NCBI GenBank assembly: GCA_964344485.1
Contig: CAYFNF010000002.1
Location: 124,001-188,000 of the forward strand
Direction of reading: 5' to 3'
Source: CAYFNF01 sp964344485
GTDB taxonomy: Bacteria > Patescibacteriota > Patescibacteriia > UBA9570 > XYC2-FULL-38-9
Length of the DNA stretch: 64,000 bases
In this document: one piece after another, positions 51,591 to 60,868 of the stretch
How the letters are laid out: every line of letters starts with the position of its first letter
Numbering within the stretch: the first letter of the stretch is position 1
Translations under genes and position numbers: made by a program
The notes under the pieces: model-generated
Seen by the model: only the letters and a program-made list of their open reading frames with translations
What the model was told of the DNA's origin: nothing
The model's database searches: none

Positions 51591-53243
51591 ATGATCGCAG
51601 AAGTAATCCCCTACACTCGTGCAATTCGAGGTAAGGACGCATTTGATTACACAATTCCCGATGAAATGGATGTGCGTATTGGATCTATTGTGGAAATAGA
51701 ATTTCGCTCAAATACTTTGTTTGGATTAGTCCGAGCAATTAAAAAGCGTACATCTGTCCCTAAAGTGAAGCCGCTGCTATCAGTCACTAACCAGCAGCAT
51801 TGGCACGAACCGTATCGCTTACAACTGTTACAGTGGTTTGCAACGTACTATTTTGTATCCGAAACACATGCGTTTAAAACACTACAGCATAATCTTCTGA
51901 AACGCCCACGCAAGAATAGTGCTACACCAATTCCCCATGCGCCAGGAGTTATAGAACAACCCTCTCACACCGCTGCGCTGAAATTAGTACAGAATGAGAA
52001 ACCCTATCTTGCACATTACTCTCACCGAAGCGACTGTCTCTCTTGGTATAACACGTATGTCCAGACTCAGACCGGGGCGGTATTGATTGTTGTTCCTGAA
52101 TATCATGATATCCAAGACGTTCGGCAAGGACTTCCCTCTTCTGTGACTGCATATGCTTGGACGGACAATCAATCTCCATCAGAGCTTCTTGAAATTGAAG
52201 AGCGTATTCATCAAGCATATAGTGCGCAAGAGTCGCTTGTTATTATCGCCACGAAAAAAGCAGTTGCACTACCGTTACATCTATTCACTACTATTATTTT
52301 AGACCAGGAAGAGTCCTCATCGCATAAACAGTACCACTTAAATCCGCGCTACCATATCCGTACAGTATTACTACACGCAACTCAGTTACTTGAAGAAGCA
52401 CAACGACCAAAACTGATTTTTTCAAGCACAGCTCCGAGTATGTATAGCGCTCACCAAGTCGACAACAAGCAGTTTCAATACATTGACTTGCGACGCCCTT
52501 GGAACAACGACCACATCTCTATCATTAATATGGAAGATGAGCGGCAGAATAAGAACTACTCCTGGTTTTCTGATACACTACGCACCGCAATTGAGGAGTC
52601 TGATCACATACTGCTATTCTTAAACAGAACTGGTTCATACGGAGTCTCATTGTGCAAAGATTGCTCTCAGCTGCTCTCAGCTGAAGAAGGACGTTGCAGT
52701 AACTGTGGCAGCTCTGAAATACAGCATAAGAGAAAAGGGCTAACCGCCCTCGAAAAGGAACTTTCTGAATTATTCCCAAGCAAGACCATATTTCGGGTCG
52801 ACAGTTCAGTTGAAATCTCCGCATCAACAGACCCCCGCTTTTTGAACGCAGATATTGTCATCGCAACTGAAAAAATCTTCCGCCACGTCCCTGTATCATT
52901 CTTCGATTGCGTAGGTATTCTGTCAGTAGACCACCTCCTGCTATATCCAGATTTCCGTGCTCACGAGCGCGTGTACCAACTATTAATCAGATTATTTACA
53001 ACCGGTACTTCAGTAATCCTGCAATCTTCAGCTGTACATCACTCAGTGATTCAGCACGCGTTTCACAATGCATACGAAAAATTCTCAAAAGAGGAGCTGC
53101 GTATCCGTAAAAGCCTAGCGCTACCACCTTTTGCTGAGCGCTTTCGATTAATTAACACAAAAACTAAAGAAGTCTCCGATCCGCAACCACAGGTAGAAAC
53201 AGAGACGCTGGATTCACACATGGTCATAGACCGCATTGAGTAG
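51591..53243 (+). CDS. priA: Degenerate PriA-like primosomal protein
   Basis: The 550-residue protein has the PriA 3' DNA-binding N-terminus (MIAEVIPYTRAIRGKDAFDY and RIGSIVEIEF). Family PriA is about 730 residues with a helicase core, but here the Walker A position (about 139-149) reads YLAHYSHRSDC. DEEH is DQEE (238-241), the motif VI arginine block after QLL is gone, and only four of the eight zinc cysteines remain (C355, C358, C369, C372). ATP-driven unwinding is therefore unlikely, while DNA and partner binding may persist. Position just before def-fmt is the classical priA location, which supports the homology. Confidence 0.8.
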   Translation: MIAEVIPYTRAIRGKDAFDYTIPDEMDVRIGSIVEIEFRSNTLFGLVRAIKKRTSVPKVKPLLSVTNQQHWHEPYRLQLLQWFATYYFVSETHAFKTLQHNLLKRPRKNSATPIPHAPGVIEQPSHTAALKLVQNEKPYLAHYSHRSDCLSWYNTYVQTQTGAVLIVVPEYHDIQDVRQGLPSSVTAYAWTDNQSPSELLEIEERIHQAYSAQESLVIIATKKAVALPLHLFTTIILDQEESSSHKQYHLNPRYHIRTVLLHATQLLEEAQRPKLIFSSTAPSMYSAHQVDNKQFQYIDLRRPWNNDHISIINMEDERQNKNYSWFSDTLRTAIEESDHILLFLNRTGSYGVSLCKDCSQLLSAEEGRCSNCGSSEIQHKRKGLTALEKELSELFPSKTIFRVDSSVEISASTDPRFLNADIVIATEKIFRHVPVSFFDCVGILSVDHLLLYPDFRAHERVYQLLIRLFTTGTSVILQSSAVHHSVIQHAFHNAYEKFSKEELRIRKSLALPPFAERFRLINTKTKEVSDPQPQVETETLDSHMVIDRIE

Positions 53244-53245
53244 TA

Positions 53246-53279
53246 TTGACGAAAAGCTTTTTTTAGCACATGATATAAG
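53246..53279 (+). promoter_or_regulatory. Possible promoter for def-fmt
   Basis: A -35-like TTGACG (53246-53251) is followed by two -10 options: CATGAT (53269-53274, 17-bp spacer) or an extended TGATATAAG (-10 53274-53279, 22-bp spacer). The 58-bp gap after priA is the largest in this run, in line with an internal promoter. Confidence 0.4.
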
Positions 53280-53301
53280 ACGCACTACATTTATACACTC
53301 T

Positions 53302-53763
53302 ATGAAATTACGAATATATACAGTAGAAGACCCAGAAGTACGAAAGGTTTCTTCAGAAGTAGACAGTAGTACCATTGCACAAGAAGAGATGCAGGAGTTT
53401 TTCGATGAGTTGGTCGAGATGATGCTCACCTCTGATGGCATTGGTATTGCAGCACCGCAAGTCGGTCGAAACGATCGTATCATTGTTATTTCGAAAGAAT
53501 TCGCTCTCACGCCCGACCATCAAGTCTTGATTAATCCAACGGTTTCATCTGTTTCAAAAAAAACAACAATTGCTGAGGAAGGATGCTTGTCTGTTCCAGG
53601 AATCGAAGGTAAAGTAGAGCGGCCGTACAAAGCTAGGGTAAAAGCTATTACCAGAGACGGAAACCCGATAGATATTAAAGCCAAAGGGATGTATGCACGC
53701 ATTCTTTTACACGAGATTGATCACTTAGACGGCATACTTTTCATTGATAACATGCTTCCGTAA
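53302..53763 (+). CDS. def: Peptide deformylase
   Basis: The 153-residue metalloenzyme removes the formyl group from nascent N-termini. All three motifs are intact: GIGIAAPQVG, EGCLSVPG with the cysteine ligand, and HEIDHLDG with two histidines and catalytic Glu. The ATG at 53302 gives the standard MKLRIYTVEDP start; an upstream in-frame start at 53236 is in the promoter region. fmt begins immediately after the stop. Confidence 0.97.
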   Translation: MKLRIYTVEDPEVRKVSSEVDSSTIAQEEMQEFFDELVEMMLTSDGIGIAAPQVGRNDRIIVISKEFALTPDHQVLINPTVSSVSKKTTIAEEGCLSVPGIEGKVERPYKARVKAITRDGNPIDIKAKGMYARILLHEIDHLDGILFIDNMLP

Positions 53764-54660
53764 ATGAAAAGCACAAAAAGTACACAGCAGAAGTCTGGCC
53801 TACGGGTTCTTTTTTTTGGAACTCCTGAATTTGCAGTTCCTTCACTACAGCAGTGCATTCAACACTTCAACGTAGTGGGGTGCGTAACACAGCCGGACAA
53901 GCCTGCTGGAAGGAATCGGTCAGTTCAACACTCCGTAATAAAAACCGTAGCATTAGAAAACAATATACCTGTTCACCAGCCGACATCTATTCGCGAGCGC
54001 ACATCAGTTGGTAAGGATTTCCTTGAACTCTGTGAATCGTTGCACATTGACATCGCAGTAGTCGTAGCGTATGGAAAAATTATCCCACCTGAGCTGCTGA
54101 AGATACCTACGCACGGATTTGTGAATGTCCACGCATCGTTATTACCAAAACATCGAGGTGCGTCACCCATTCAGTCGGCAATACTACAGGGTGACTCATC
54201 GACCGGAGTAACAATCATGCTATTAGACGAAGGAATGGATACAGGGCCAATTCTCTCACAAAAAAAAGTTACAATATCCCCTGCTGATACCAGCAGTACA
54301 GTCCATGACTCATTAAAGGATATCGGCGCTGACTTATTAATACCAACTATGCAACAGTACATTTCGGGCGAAATAGAACCGCGACCACAGGATGATGCTG
54401 CTGCAACAGAGACGGAGATCATTAAAAAAACTGATGGAGAAATCTGCTGGACTGATTCACCAGAAGTTATTGATAGACAAATACGCGCTTATACACCGTG
54501 GCCCGGCGCATATACGTTCTGTAATAACAAGCGAATAATAATTCTCTCAGCTCATCTTGAGGAAGATGCAATAATCATTGATACAGTACAACCAGAAAAC
54601 AAAAAACCCATGTCATACACGGATTTTATTCACGGCTATCCTGACTGTTCGTTTCAATAA
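53764..54660 (+). CDS. fmt: Methionyl-tRNA formyltransferase
   Basis: The 298-residue enzyme formylates initiator Met-tRNA using 10-formyl-THF. It has FFGTPEFAVPSLQ, the catalytic Asn-His region GFVNVHASLLPKHRGASPIQ and the Asp in LLDEGMDTGPIL, then a short C-terminal OB domain. It pairs with def, with no gap between them. It abuts the convergent glycosyltransferase gene; its terminator lies inside that gene. Confidence 0.95.
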   Translation: MKSTKSTQQKSGLRVLFFGTPEFAVPSLQQCIQHFNVVGCVTQPDKPAGRNRSVQHSVIKTVALENNIPVHQPTSIRERTSVGKDFLELCESLHIDIAVVVAYGKIIPPELLKIPTHGFVNVHASLLPKHRGASPIQSAILQGDSSTGVTIMLLDEGMDTGPILSQKKVTISPADTSSTVHDSLKDIGADLLIPTMQQYISGEIEPRPQDDAAATETEIIKKTDGEICWTDSPEVIDRQIRAYTPWPGAYTFCNNKRIIILSAHLEEDAIIIDTVQPENKKPMSYTDFIHGYPDCSFQ

Positions 54661-56163
54661 CTACGTCGAAGGCACGCGTTTTTTTCGCGTTTTTTTTGTT
54701 GTATAGAAACCGAGGTACCGTCCAAGTGCAAGCCTGGTCTGGGCATCAATAGCTGGAATAGATCCGAAAATAATCAGCACTACTGGAAGCAAGATCCATT
54801 GCACGATCATCACGCCGATTTTTACTAAGCGATTTCCTGGGATGTTTGACGGAAGCATATAGACGTTCAACACTGCGGACGCAAATATTCCTATCATTGC
54901 TGCTCGCATCAACCACTCAAGGACATATGGAGCATATTGTGCAACAACTGTCGCTTTTTCAACATCACCAGCAAACCACAATGGCAAGTATCCGAGAACT
55001 AGAATCAACACCGGAGCGGTTGCCCATGAATACATTCCTTCTGATAAGTTGAATACTAAATGCCTGCTACGCTTTCCGAATCGCTTGCCTTGTCTCCAAA
55101 AGTGCCAAATCATGTACGGAAAGTGCTCAATCCCCCATGCCCAACGTCGCTGTTGCTTATATAAATTCTTTACGGTCTGCCAAAAGCTTCCTGCATGGGC
55201 TGTATCCATATTCACCGGAATATACATCGGCGTTACTTCGTAGTCACCGTCGTAATGTACATAGCACTGCAAGAAGATACGAGAATCTTCGGTAACAATA
55301 TCATTCTGCCAAAATCCGACATCTACTAATGCACGGAAGCTCATGCTATGTGAAGAGAACGTCCACAGCGGTTTTGGTCGAGCTAACTCTGCCATTAACC
55401 AAAACGTTGTGGAATTTGCAGCTACTCGGGCAAAAGACGGTGACTCCCATACATTGGTATTGTATAATGCGAGCGGTTGATAACTAGAACGTGTCGGGTT
55501 CGGATGCTCTAGATACGCATTCGATAAATACGCAAAGTACTGAGGATGTACGACAGTATCTGCATCAAAAGATGAGACGATTACATCATCATAATTCCAT
55601 CCCTTGTCATCGATGTACTCCTTGACTCTGTGACCTGACCAATGAAGATTCGCACCTTTTGACGCTATCTCACCAGGAATATCTTTTGGGTGCAGGGTAA
55701 TAAGAAAATCATAAAACACATCCGCATACTCTTTCTGTAATTGTGATGAAACTGATCGAAACGATTCAGCAACACGCTCCTCTCCAGCGAGCACCACTAT
55801 CATCTTGTCTTTCGGATACGTCGACTCTTTCAGTGCTGAAAGTGCATGCCGTAACACATTAATATCTTCATCCACGGTTGGTAGAAAGATGACGTGATAG
55901 AGATTGCTCCAGTTCGAATGCTCCTGCACCTTATTCATCCAGTTGATATCTTTCTGTTTCTGATACTCTCTCCAGGAGAAAGAGAGATAAATAATAAAGT
56001 ATGTCACACGCAGCAGCCAATATAGATCAAACAGAATAGCAAAGTAAATCATCCAAAGCGGTTTTACAAAAGACAAACCGATAATAACAATAAGTGTGGT
56101 CCACACAGTGGTTGCTGGCCAAATTTCGAGCAATCTATATTTGAAATACGGAGAGATCTTCAT
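54661..56163 (-). CDS. Membrane processive glycosyltransferase, family 2
   Basis: The 500-residue protein has two N-terminal helices, a cytoplasmic GT-A domain (about 85-330) and three to four C-terminal helices. Motifs are VVLAGEER, SFDADTVVHPQYF (D-x-D), TEDSRIF (catalytic TED) and QQRRWAWG (Q-x-x-R-W). This is the pattern of cellulose-synthase/hyaluronan-synthase-like enzymes that make and export a polymer. The C-terminal tail KKTRKKRVPST overlaps a plus-strand terminator for fmt. Last gene of the minus-strand run starting at rplY; overlaps the permease gene by 4 nt. Confidence 0.88.
   Translation of the reverse strand: MKISPYFKYRLLEIWPATTVWTTLIVIIGLSFVKPLWMIYFAILFDLYWLLRVTYFIIYLSFSWREYQKQKDINWMNKVQEHSNWSNLYHVIFLPTVDEDINVLRHALSALKESTYPKDKMIVVLAGEERVAESFRSVSSQLQKEYADVFYDFLITLHPKDIPGEIASKGANLHWSGHRVKEYIDDKGWNYDDVIVSSFDADTVVHPQYFAYLSNAYLEHPNPTRSSYQPLALYNTNVWESPSFARVAANSTTFWLMAELARPKPLWTFSSHSMSFRALVDVGFWQNDIVTEDSRIFLQCYVHYDGDYEVTPMYIPVNMDTAHAGSFWQTVKNLYKQQRRWAWGIEHFPYMIWHFWRQGKRFGKRSRHLVFNLSEGMYSWATAPVLILVLGYLPLWFAGDVEKATVVAQYAPYVLEWLMRAAMIGIFASAVLNVYMLPSNIPGNRLVKIGVMIVQWILLPVVLIIFGSIPAIDAQTRLALGRYLGFYTTKKTRKKRVPST
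54674..54697 (+). terminator. Rho-independent terminator for fmt within the opposing gene
   Basis: Stem ACGCG (54674-54678) pairs with CGCGT (54686-54690) around a T-rich loop and is followed by seven more T. It lies 14 bp past the fmt stop, wholly in the final codons of the convergent glycosyltransferase. Confidence 0.75.
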
Positions 56164-57320
56164 AAAAAGGAGGATAGTATGTGATATATTTCATATAGAA
56201 TACCGAAAATGAACAAAATAATAAATACCCAACGTATATACGGCGGAATAGTAAATGAATACTCTGGTCGTCGTTTTGATTTCTTTCCTGCTTTTTTATG
56301 CATAAGCCATATAAGAATCCCCTGAAATCCGATAGTAAACGCTCCTACGATGCCAATAATCTGAATGAAGCTTACTAGACCTAGGAAGTATATCAGCAGT
56401 GGTGGCACAACGGTTATACACCAAGCAATGTATCGCTTCTGTTTAAAGTCATATTGATACATCTGCTTGAGAGCTAGTCCGATAATGAGAAATGAACTTC
56501 CCATGGCTAATATACCGAACACTGCACCAACCGTGGTTACTGTGGGCCCGAGAAATGGAAGTAATCCAGTGATAGCACTCTCGCTGGTTTGATCTCCGGA
56601 TATACCAAACACGACTAGAGAAAAAATGAGATAGAATACAGCCGTAATAATAATTCCGCTGATAATAACACGCGGGAACAGATTGCACTTTCTTTGTTTA
56701 GCTAGCAATCGTCGTATCTCGGGAATAGCTCCTGATCCAGACAGTGCAAACAGAATAACTCCATACGGTAAAAACCACTGTGACACATGCAAGGTAGTGT
56801 AGTGTTCTGTTTGAATGTGCGGGGCTCCAATAATGAATAGTACGACTAATAACAGTACCATGCCTACTACTATAGCGATCTCCATACGTGTGATTACTTG
56901 AAGACCACCGTAAATTGAAATACTTGCGAGCAACCAGAACGCCATAGCGTAGTGTAACTCGCTGCCACCAACATAGATCTGTAGCGTATTATGAAGAAAA
57001 TGCCCAACCTCAGTAATATATGCAATCAGTGCACCGTACATACCAAATATTAACGACACTGCGGCTATGAATTTACCTGTTCTTCCCAAATAGATGGAAG
57101 CGTATCCAGGAAACTGATGTATACCACGCGTGCGTAATACCACTTCAGCATACGCAAGCAGTGTAACAATCACTACTACAGCTAGCAGAGCAACATGAAT
57201 AGTGCCGATTGCAGCACCGGACTGCATAAAAACAAACGGAATTCCAAAAATCCCAGCACCAATCGCATATCCAATTAATGTACTGGTGGCTCCGAAATAC
57301 GGATTACGCAGCGCTTTCAT
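56160..57320 (-). CDS. Amino-acid permease (AAAP/HAAAP-like)
   Basis: The 386-residue protein has about 11 transmembrane helices. Helix 1 contains STLIGYAIGAGIFGIPFVF, the unwound glycine motif of LeuT-fold amino-acid transporters; later GSGAIPEIRRLL and ILAMGSSFLIIGLALKQ resemble the tryptophan/tyrosine permease branch. The ATG at 57320 is preferred over 57359, which is farther inside the preceding gene. Uptake of amino acids by proton symport is inferred from family, with specificity unknown. Confidence 0.78.
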   Translation of the reverse strand: MKALRNPYFGATSTLIGYAIGAGIFGIPFVFMQSGAAIGTIHVALLAVVVIVTLLAYAEVVLRTRGIHQFPGYASIYLGRTGKFIAAVSLIFGMYGALIAYITEVGHFLHNTLQIYVGGSELHYAMAFWLLASISIYGGLQVITRMEIAIVVGMVLLLVVLFIIGAPHIQTEHYTTLHVSQWFLPYGVILFALSGSGAIPEIRRLLAKQRKCNLFPRVIISGIIITAVFYLIFSLVVFGISGDQTSESAITGLLPFLGPTVTTVGAVFGILAMGSSFLIIGLALKQMYQYDFKQKRYIAWCITVVPPLLIYFLGLVSFIQIIGIVGAFTIGFQGILIWLMHKKAGKKSKRRPEYSFTIPPYIRWVFIILFIFGILYEIYHILSSFL

Positions 57321-58431
57321 GATCTTTTGAGCGTTGATGAAGAGTAATAGAAACAGCAATACCGACTATAGCTGCTACAACGAAAAAGGCTCCGACAACA
57401 AAGAAGAATGCTGCAAAGTCTTTTATGTACGCGTCCGCTACAGTCATTAACCAAGAATTAATCAACGGTGGCATCATGGAGAATACCGGGCTTGCAGTGA
57501 AAATAATTGAGACTAAGAAATAGTACGCTGCACCAGTACACAGTAACAATAGACCCGGAACCCCGACGGCTGCAGTGCACCAGCGAATCAGACTAGGAAC
57601 GTTCTTCATCAGCAGCAATACAAGAATTCCATAGAGCATAAGAATCAATATAGCCATCACTGGAACGATCTGTTTTAATCGATATGCGACAGTTTGAGCA
57701 GAGTCTACTCCTTGCTGATACTCCTGTAAATGGTAGTACTCCATCTCTGAGAGCGGTTGATCATGCATGTACAATTCTTGACTTGTGCCTGAAATCGGCA
57801 TGATAAATCTAAGCACCTGTAATTGGTTTGGTATCTCTGAAATAATAAACGCCGGATCAAATGGAAGGTTTCCGCCGATGATAAACGCATCAGACGGGTC
57901 CACTTCAGCTGGTAGACAACCAGTATTAATAAGGGAGCTAAACGGTGTGGTTTCGATAGTCGTTGCAAGTGCAGTGAGTTGCTCATCAGTACACGCTGGC
58001 AGAGATTGAATTTCTGCCTCAAGAGATTCCATTTTTTTATGCACCTCATCAGTAAACAGTTGTTTCGGTTCTTGTAACGAAATTACTGGATTGATTTCTG
58101 AAAAAGTCGTATTGGGTTGCAGAAGTGTGTACAGCTCAGTGACAACTGTTGAGACGTTAGTCTGTATCCATTGCTCTGGAAAAATTGAAAGAGCCAATTG
58201 CTCAATTTCTTGTTCAGTAAAGAAATAGATCTCCATTTCTTCTAATGTACCAGAGGTAATATACTGCTCAATTGCATCTTGAATAAATTGACTATATACA
58301 CCCTGTTCTTCAAGTGTCTCTAATAACGGCTCTGGTTGTAGCACAAAAGTATTAATGCGGTAGACAAACGCACCAACAGGAACGAGAATCGTCAGTAGAA
58401 CGATGATGAATACTGATGCGACTTTGTTCAT
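57304..58431 (-). CDS. Membrane protein with large external domain, unknown
   Basis: I do not recognise this 375-residue protein. It has one N-terminal helix (about 5-27), an external region of about 215 residues with a central cysteine pair (near residues 147 and 168), then three C-terminal helices in about 245-365. The external region mentions no known motif. Operon neighbours are two DUF3048 proteins upstream and a permease downstream, with gaps of 4 nt or overlap, so a joint envelope role is likely. Confidence 0.7.
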   Translation of the reverse strand: MNKVASVFIIVLLTILVPVGAFVYRINTFVLQPEPLLETLEEQGVYSQFIQDAIEQYITSGTLEEMEIYFFTEQEIEQLALSIFPEQWIQTNVSTVVTELYTLLQPNTTFSEINPVISLQEPKQLFTDEVHKKMESLEAEIQSLPACTDEQLTALATTIETTPFSSLINTGCLPAEVDPSDAFIIGGNLPFDPAFIISEIPNQLQVLRFIMPISGTSQELYMHDQPLSEMEYYHLQEYQQGVDSAQTVAYRLKQIVPVMAILILMLYGILVLLLMKNVPSLIRWCTAAVGVPGLLLLCTGAAYYFLVSIIFTASPVFSMMPPLINSWLMTVADAYIKDFAAFFFVVGAFFVVAAIVGIAVSITLHQRSKDHESAA

Positions 58432-58435
58432 GTCT

Positions 58436-59725
58436 TTAAAATTCGACTGTTATATGCTCGGGCACGATCTCTACCCACGTATTTCCACGCACAAGCGGGA
58501 TTTCATCTCCATCCTCATCTAAGAATACTGTTCGGCTCTCTCTATCCTTCTTTTCCCATGTTCCAGTAGTACGCACACCTTCGCGGATAACGTCGACAGT
58601 CCCCTCTCCCGTCACTGGCCAATTGATTCGTCCTTTTCCTTCAATTGGAATTCCAGCGCCGACGTGCTGAACAATGATATTACGTGTGGTGAGTACTTTA
58701 CCTGTTACTGCATCAATATGATCGATCCCGCCGTTTTTTCGCGTGTAATACAATTCATCCACGTCGTAGTTGAATTCTACATCATATGAACCTCCAAAAC
58801 CGATGTACACTCTGGTACTCACTACATCTTGCTCCTGATCCACCGCCTCTTCAGTGAGCTCACCTTCTGACTCTTCATTGCTTACTTCAGCTTGTTCGGG
58901 TTGCTCTATCTCATCAACAAATAACCAAGACTCAAAATCAGGTGGTTCTTCTTGATCCCAACCGTGAGCGCGTATTGCGTCTTCCAGCTTCGATGTCGAT
59001 GTAAAGAAGTTATGCGGTGCTGCTTTGCCGGACTGTCTCCAGAAAAAGGACGGCTCGCGCAGCCCATCTACATCTCTCATACTAAATCGTTGTAGCGCTT
59101 GCATCGCAGTAAAACTCCCACCTGCGTGATAGTATGCACAGTCCATCTCAGATGCAAATTCCAAATAGGTATCTCGTGCTGATCGTACTGGACCAACGGT
59201 ATCACTTTGCTCGCCCGCAAACACTGCCATAAATCGTGTAATTCCACCTTCTACTATTACTTCGTACATCACCAACGCTTTGGACAAGCCAGATTGTGGC
59301 CGCACACCACCGAACGCTGCGTTTTCAATCATGACACATGCTGGGACATTATTCGCTTCTTCGCGATCAACGATAATACCATCCAGTTTTCTTGGGATTG
59401 TTGCTGACAGTTCTTCATCCTCATCATCTTCAAACAATTCAGATATGACTGGAGTGTCAAAAAACGTGCTTGCTAAAAACGACTTCACACCGGCAACTGC
59501 AAGAACGATGTTCACTCCGGCAATAATCAGTATTAAAAAAGACACGATGCTAATGACAAGTATCTTTTTCTTGTGTGTACGAAAAAAAGATTCCTTCGAC
59601 TCTACTTCTTTTTCTTTCTTGGGTTGTTCCTCTTTGTTTTTTTTGGACTGCGTTTCTGCTTTTTTTGCTTGTTCTTTGCTTTCCTTTTTTTCGTCCTTTT
59701 TCGTTGAGTTCTTTTTAGTAGCCAT
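58436..59725 (-). CDS. DUF3048 (YerB-like) membrane protein, copy 2
   Basis: The 429-residue protein has a highly charged Lys/Glu N-terminal region (about 1-50), one transmembrane helix (about 53-77) and an external DUF3048 domain: CVMIENAAFGGVRPQSGL, EGGITRFMAVFAG, GPVRSARDTYLEFA and later ITGK-like strands. An acidic linker (about 270-300) splits the domain. YerB of Bacillus is a lipoprotein of unknown function; here the protein is membrane-anchored by a helix. Next to a second DUF3048 gene (3-nt gap), evidently by duplication. Starts after an A/T-rich gap with no clear Shine-Dalgarno. Confidence 0.85.
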   Translation of the reverse strand: MATKKNSTKKDEKKESKEQAKKAETQSKKNKEEQPKKEKEVESKESFFRTHKKKILVISIVSFLILIIAGVNIVLAVAGVKSFLASTFFDTPVISELFEDDEDEELSATIPRKLDGIIVDREEANNVPACVMIENAAFGGVRPQSGLSKALVMYEVIVEGGITRFMAVFAGEQSDTVGPVRSARDTYLEFASEMDCAYYHAGGSFTAMQALQRFSMRDVDGLREPSFFWRQSGKAAPHNFFTSTSKLEDAIRAHGWDQEEPPDFESWLFVDEIEQPEQAEVSNEESEGELTEEAVDQEQDVVSTRVYIGFGGSYDVEFNYDVDELYYTRKNGGIDHIDAVTGKVLTTRNIIVQHVGAGIPIEGKGRINWPVTGEGTVDVIREGVRTTGTWEKKDRESRTVFLDEDGDEIPLVRGNTWVEIVPEHITVEF

Positions 59726-59728
59726 ACA

Positions 59729-60850
59729 TTAATTATACTCTATTGTATGATCTTCTGGAAGCACCTCAATCCAGATGTTTCCGGGAATAAAAGAGAATTC
59801 ATCTTCTTGATCAGTAAAAAAGCGTGTTCGCTCTGCTTCTTCCTTTTTCCACGTACCGCTCGTTGCTCGACCGTTATTAAAGAACACTGCTGATCCCTCC
59901 CCTTGCGTATCAATCTGTAATCGACCGGTATCCGCTTCCAATAGACTGGTTGGAGCGTACATACACACAATATTTCGTACTGATAGTTGCTTACTTGAAA
60001 GTGCATCAGTATGGGGCTCACCACCATTACTACGTAGATAGTGGTTTTCATCTCGATCATAGACATACTCTACATCGTAACTATAGCTAGAAAAATTCAG
60101 CGAAATCTTCTTCTCTTCTTTTGGTCGCTCTTTTTTCTTTAACTGCTTCTCAAAACGCCATGGTGTATACGTGCCAATTACCTCGTCACCTTTTTTATCT
60201 CTCATTGCATAGCCTAATAGCTCAGATGACGTAAATACGTTGTGCGGTGCTGAAAGGGATTGCTCTCTCCAAAAATATGCGTGATCACCACTAATTTGAT
60301 CTAGATCTTCTATATACTCATTACCGTATAACTGAGATAGCGCTTGTGGACTGCCACCAACGTGCGCATACATTCCTTCATATTCTTCTGCCCAATCCAC
60401 ATAATACGGACGCGCAGAACGTACTGGTCCAATTGATGATATCTCTTCACCACCAGCGTATACTGCAAGAAAGCGTGTAATCCCACCCTCTGCAAGAGCC
60501 TCATACACTACCTGTGCGTTCTGCAATCCGGATTGTGGTCGCACGGATACTAGATTCTCAATCATTACTCCTACTGGATAGATATTCTCTTTACCAAATT
60601 CAACTTCTACTCCATCGATAAAGCGTGCTACTTCAGCAGAAGGAACATCGTCAGGCTCTTGGTTTGTTAGTTCTACAACCGCAGTCTGATCTTGTTCAGC
60701 CGAATCGAGATTTAATACGGTGACTCCGATACCCACAACTACCACAACAATCAGCAGTATTACAATAGCGGCAACTAGTTGATATTTCTGGTTCTCTTTA
60801 AGAGAAGTAAACATAGAACGCATCAACTCGTTGAATGATTTCTTTTTCAT
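59729..60850 (-). CDS. DUF3048 (YerB-like) membrane protein, copy 1
   Basis: The 373-residue protein has a short cytoplasmic start, one transmembrane helix (about 23-46) and the same external domain as its neighbour: GVMIENLVSVRPQSGL, EGGITRFLAVYAG, GPVRSARPYYVDWA, SAPHNVFTS and a beta-rich end with IWIEVLPEDHTIEYN. The two copies align along the domain but differ in the N-terminal tail and linker. A good Shine-Dalgarno precedes it. Function unknown; surface localisation inferred. Confidence 0.87.
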   Translation of the reverse strand: MKKKSFNELMRSMFTSLKENQKYQLVAAIVILLIVVVVVGIGVTVLNLDSAEQDQTAVVELTNQEPDDVPSAEVARFIDGVEVEFGKENIYPVGVMIENLVSVRPQSGLQNAQVVYEALAEGGITRFLAVYAGGEEISSIGPVRSARPYYVDWAEEYEGMYAHVGGSPQALSQLYGNEYIEDLDQISGDHAYFWREQSLSAPHNVFTSSELLGYAMRDKKGDEVIGTYTPWRFEKQLKKKERPKEEKKISLNFSSYSYDVEYVYDRDENHYLRSNGGEPHTDALSSKQLSVRNIVCMYAPTSLLEADTGRLQIDTQGEGSAVFFNNGRATSGTWKKEEAERTRFFTDQEDEFSFIPGNIWIEVLPEDHTIEYN

Positions 60851-60855
60851 ATACT

Positions 60856-60860
60856 CTCCT
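60856..60860 (-). promoter_or_regulatory. Shine-Dalgarno for the first DUF3048 gene
   Basis: Minus-strand AGGAG lies 5 nt before the ATG at 60850. It confirms that this genome uses Shine-Dalgarno sites for some internal operon genes. Confidence 0.75.
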
Positions 60861-60868
60861 CAGTTTGT

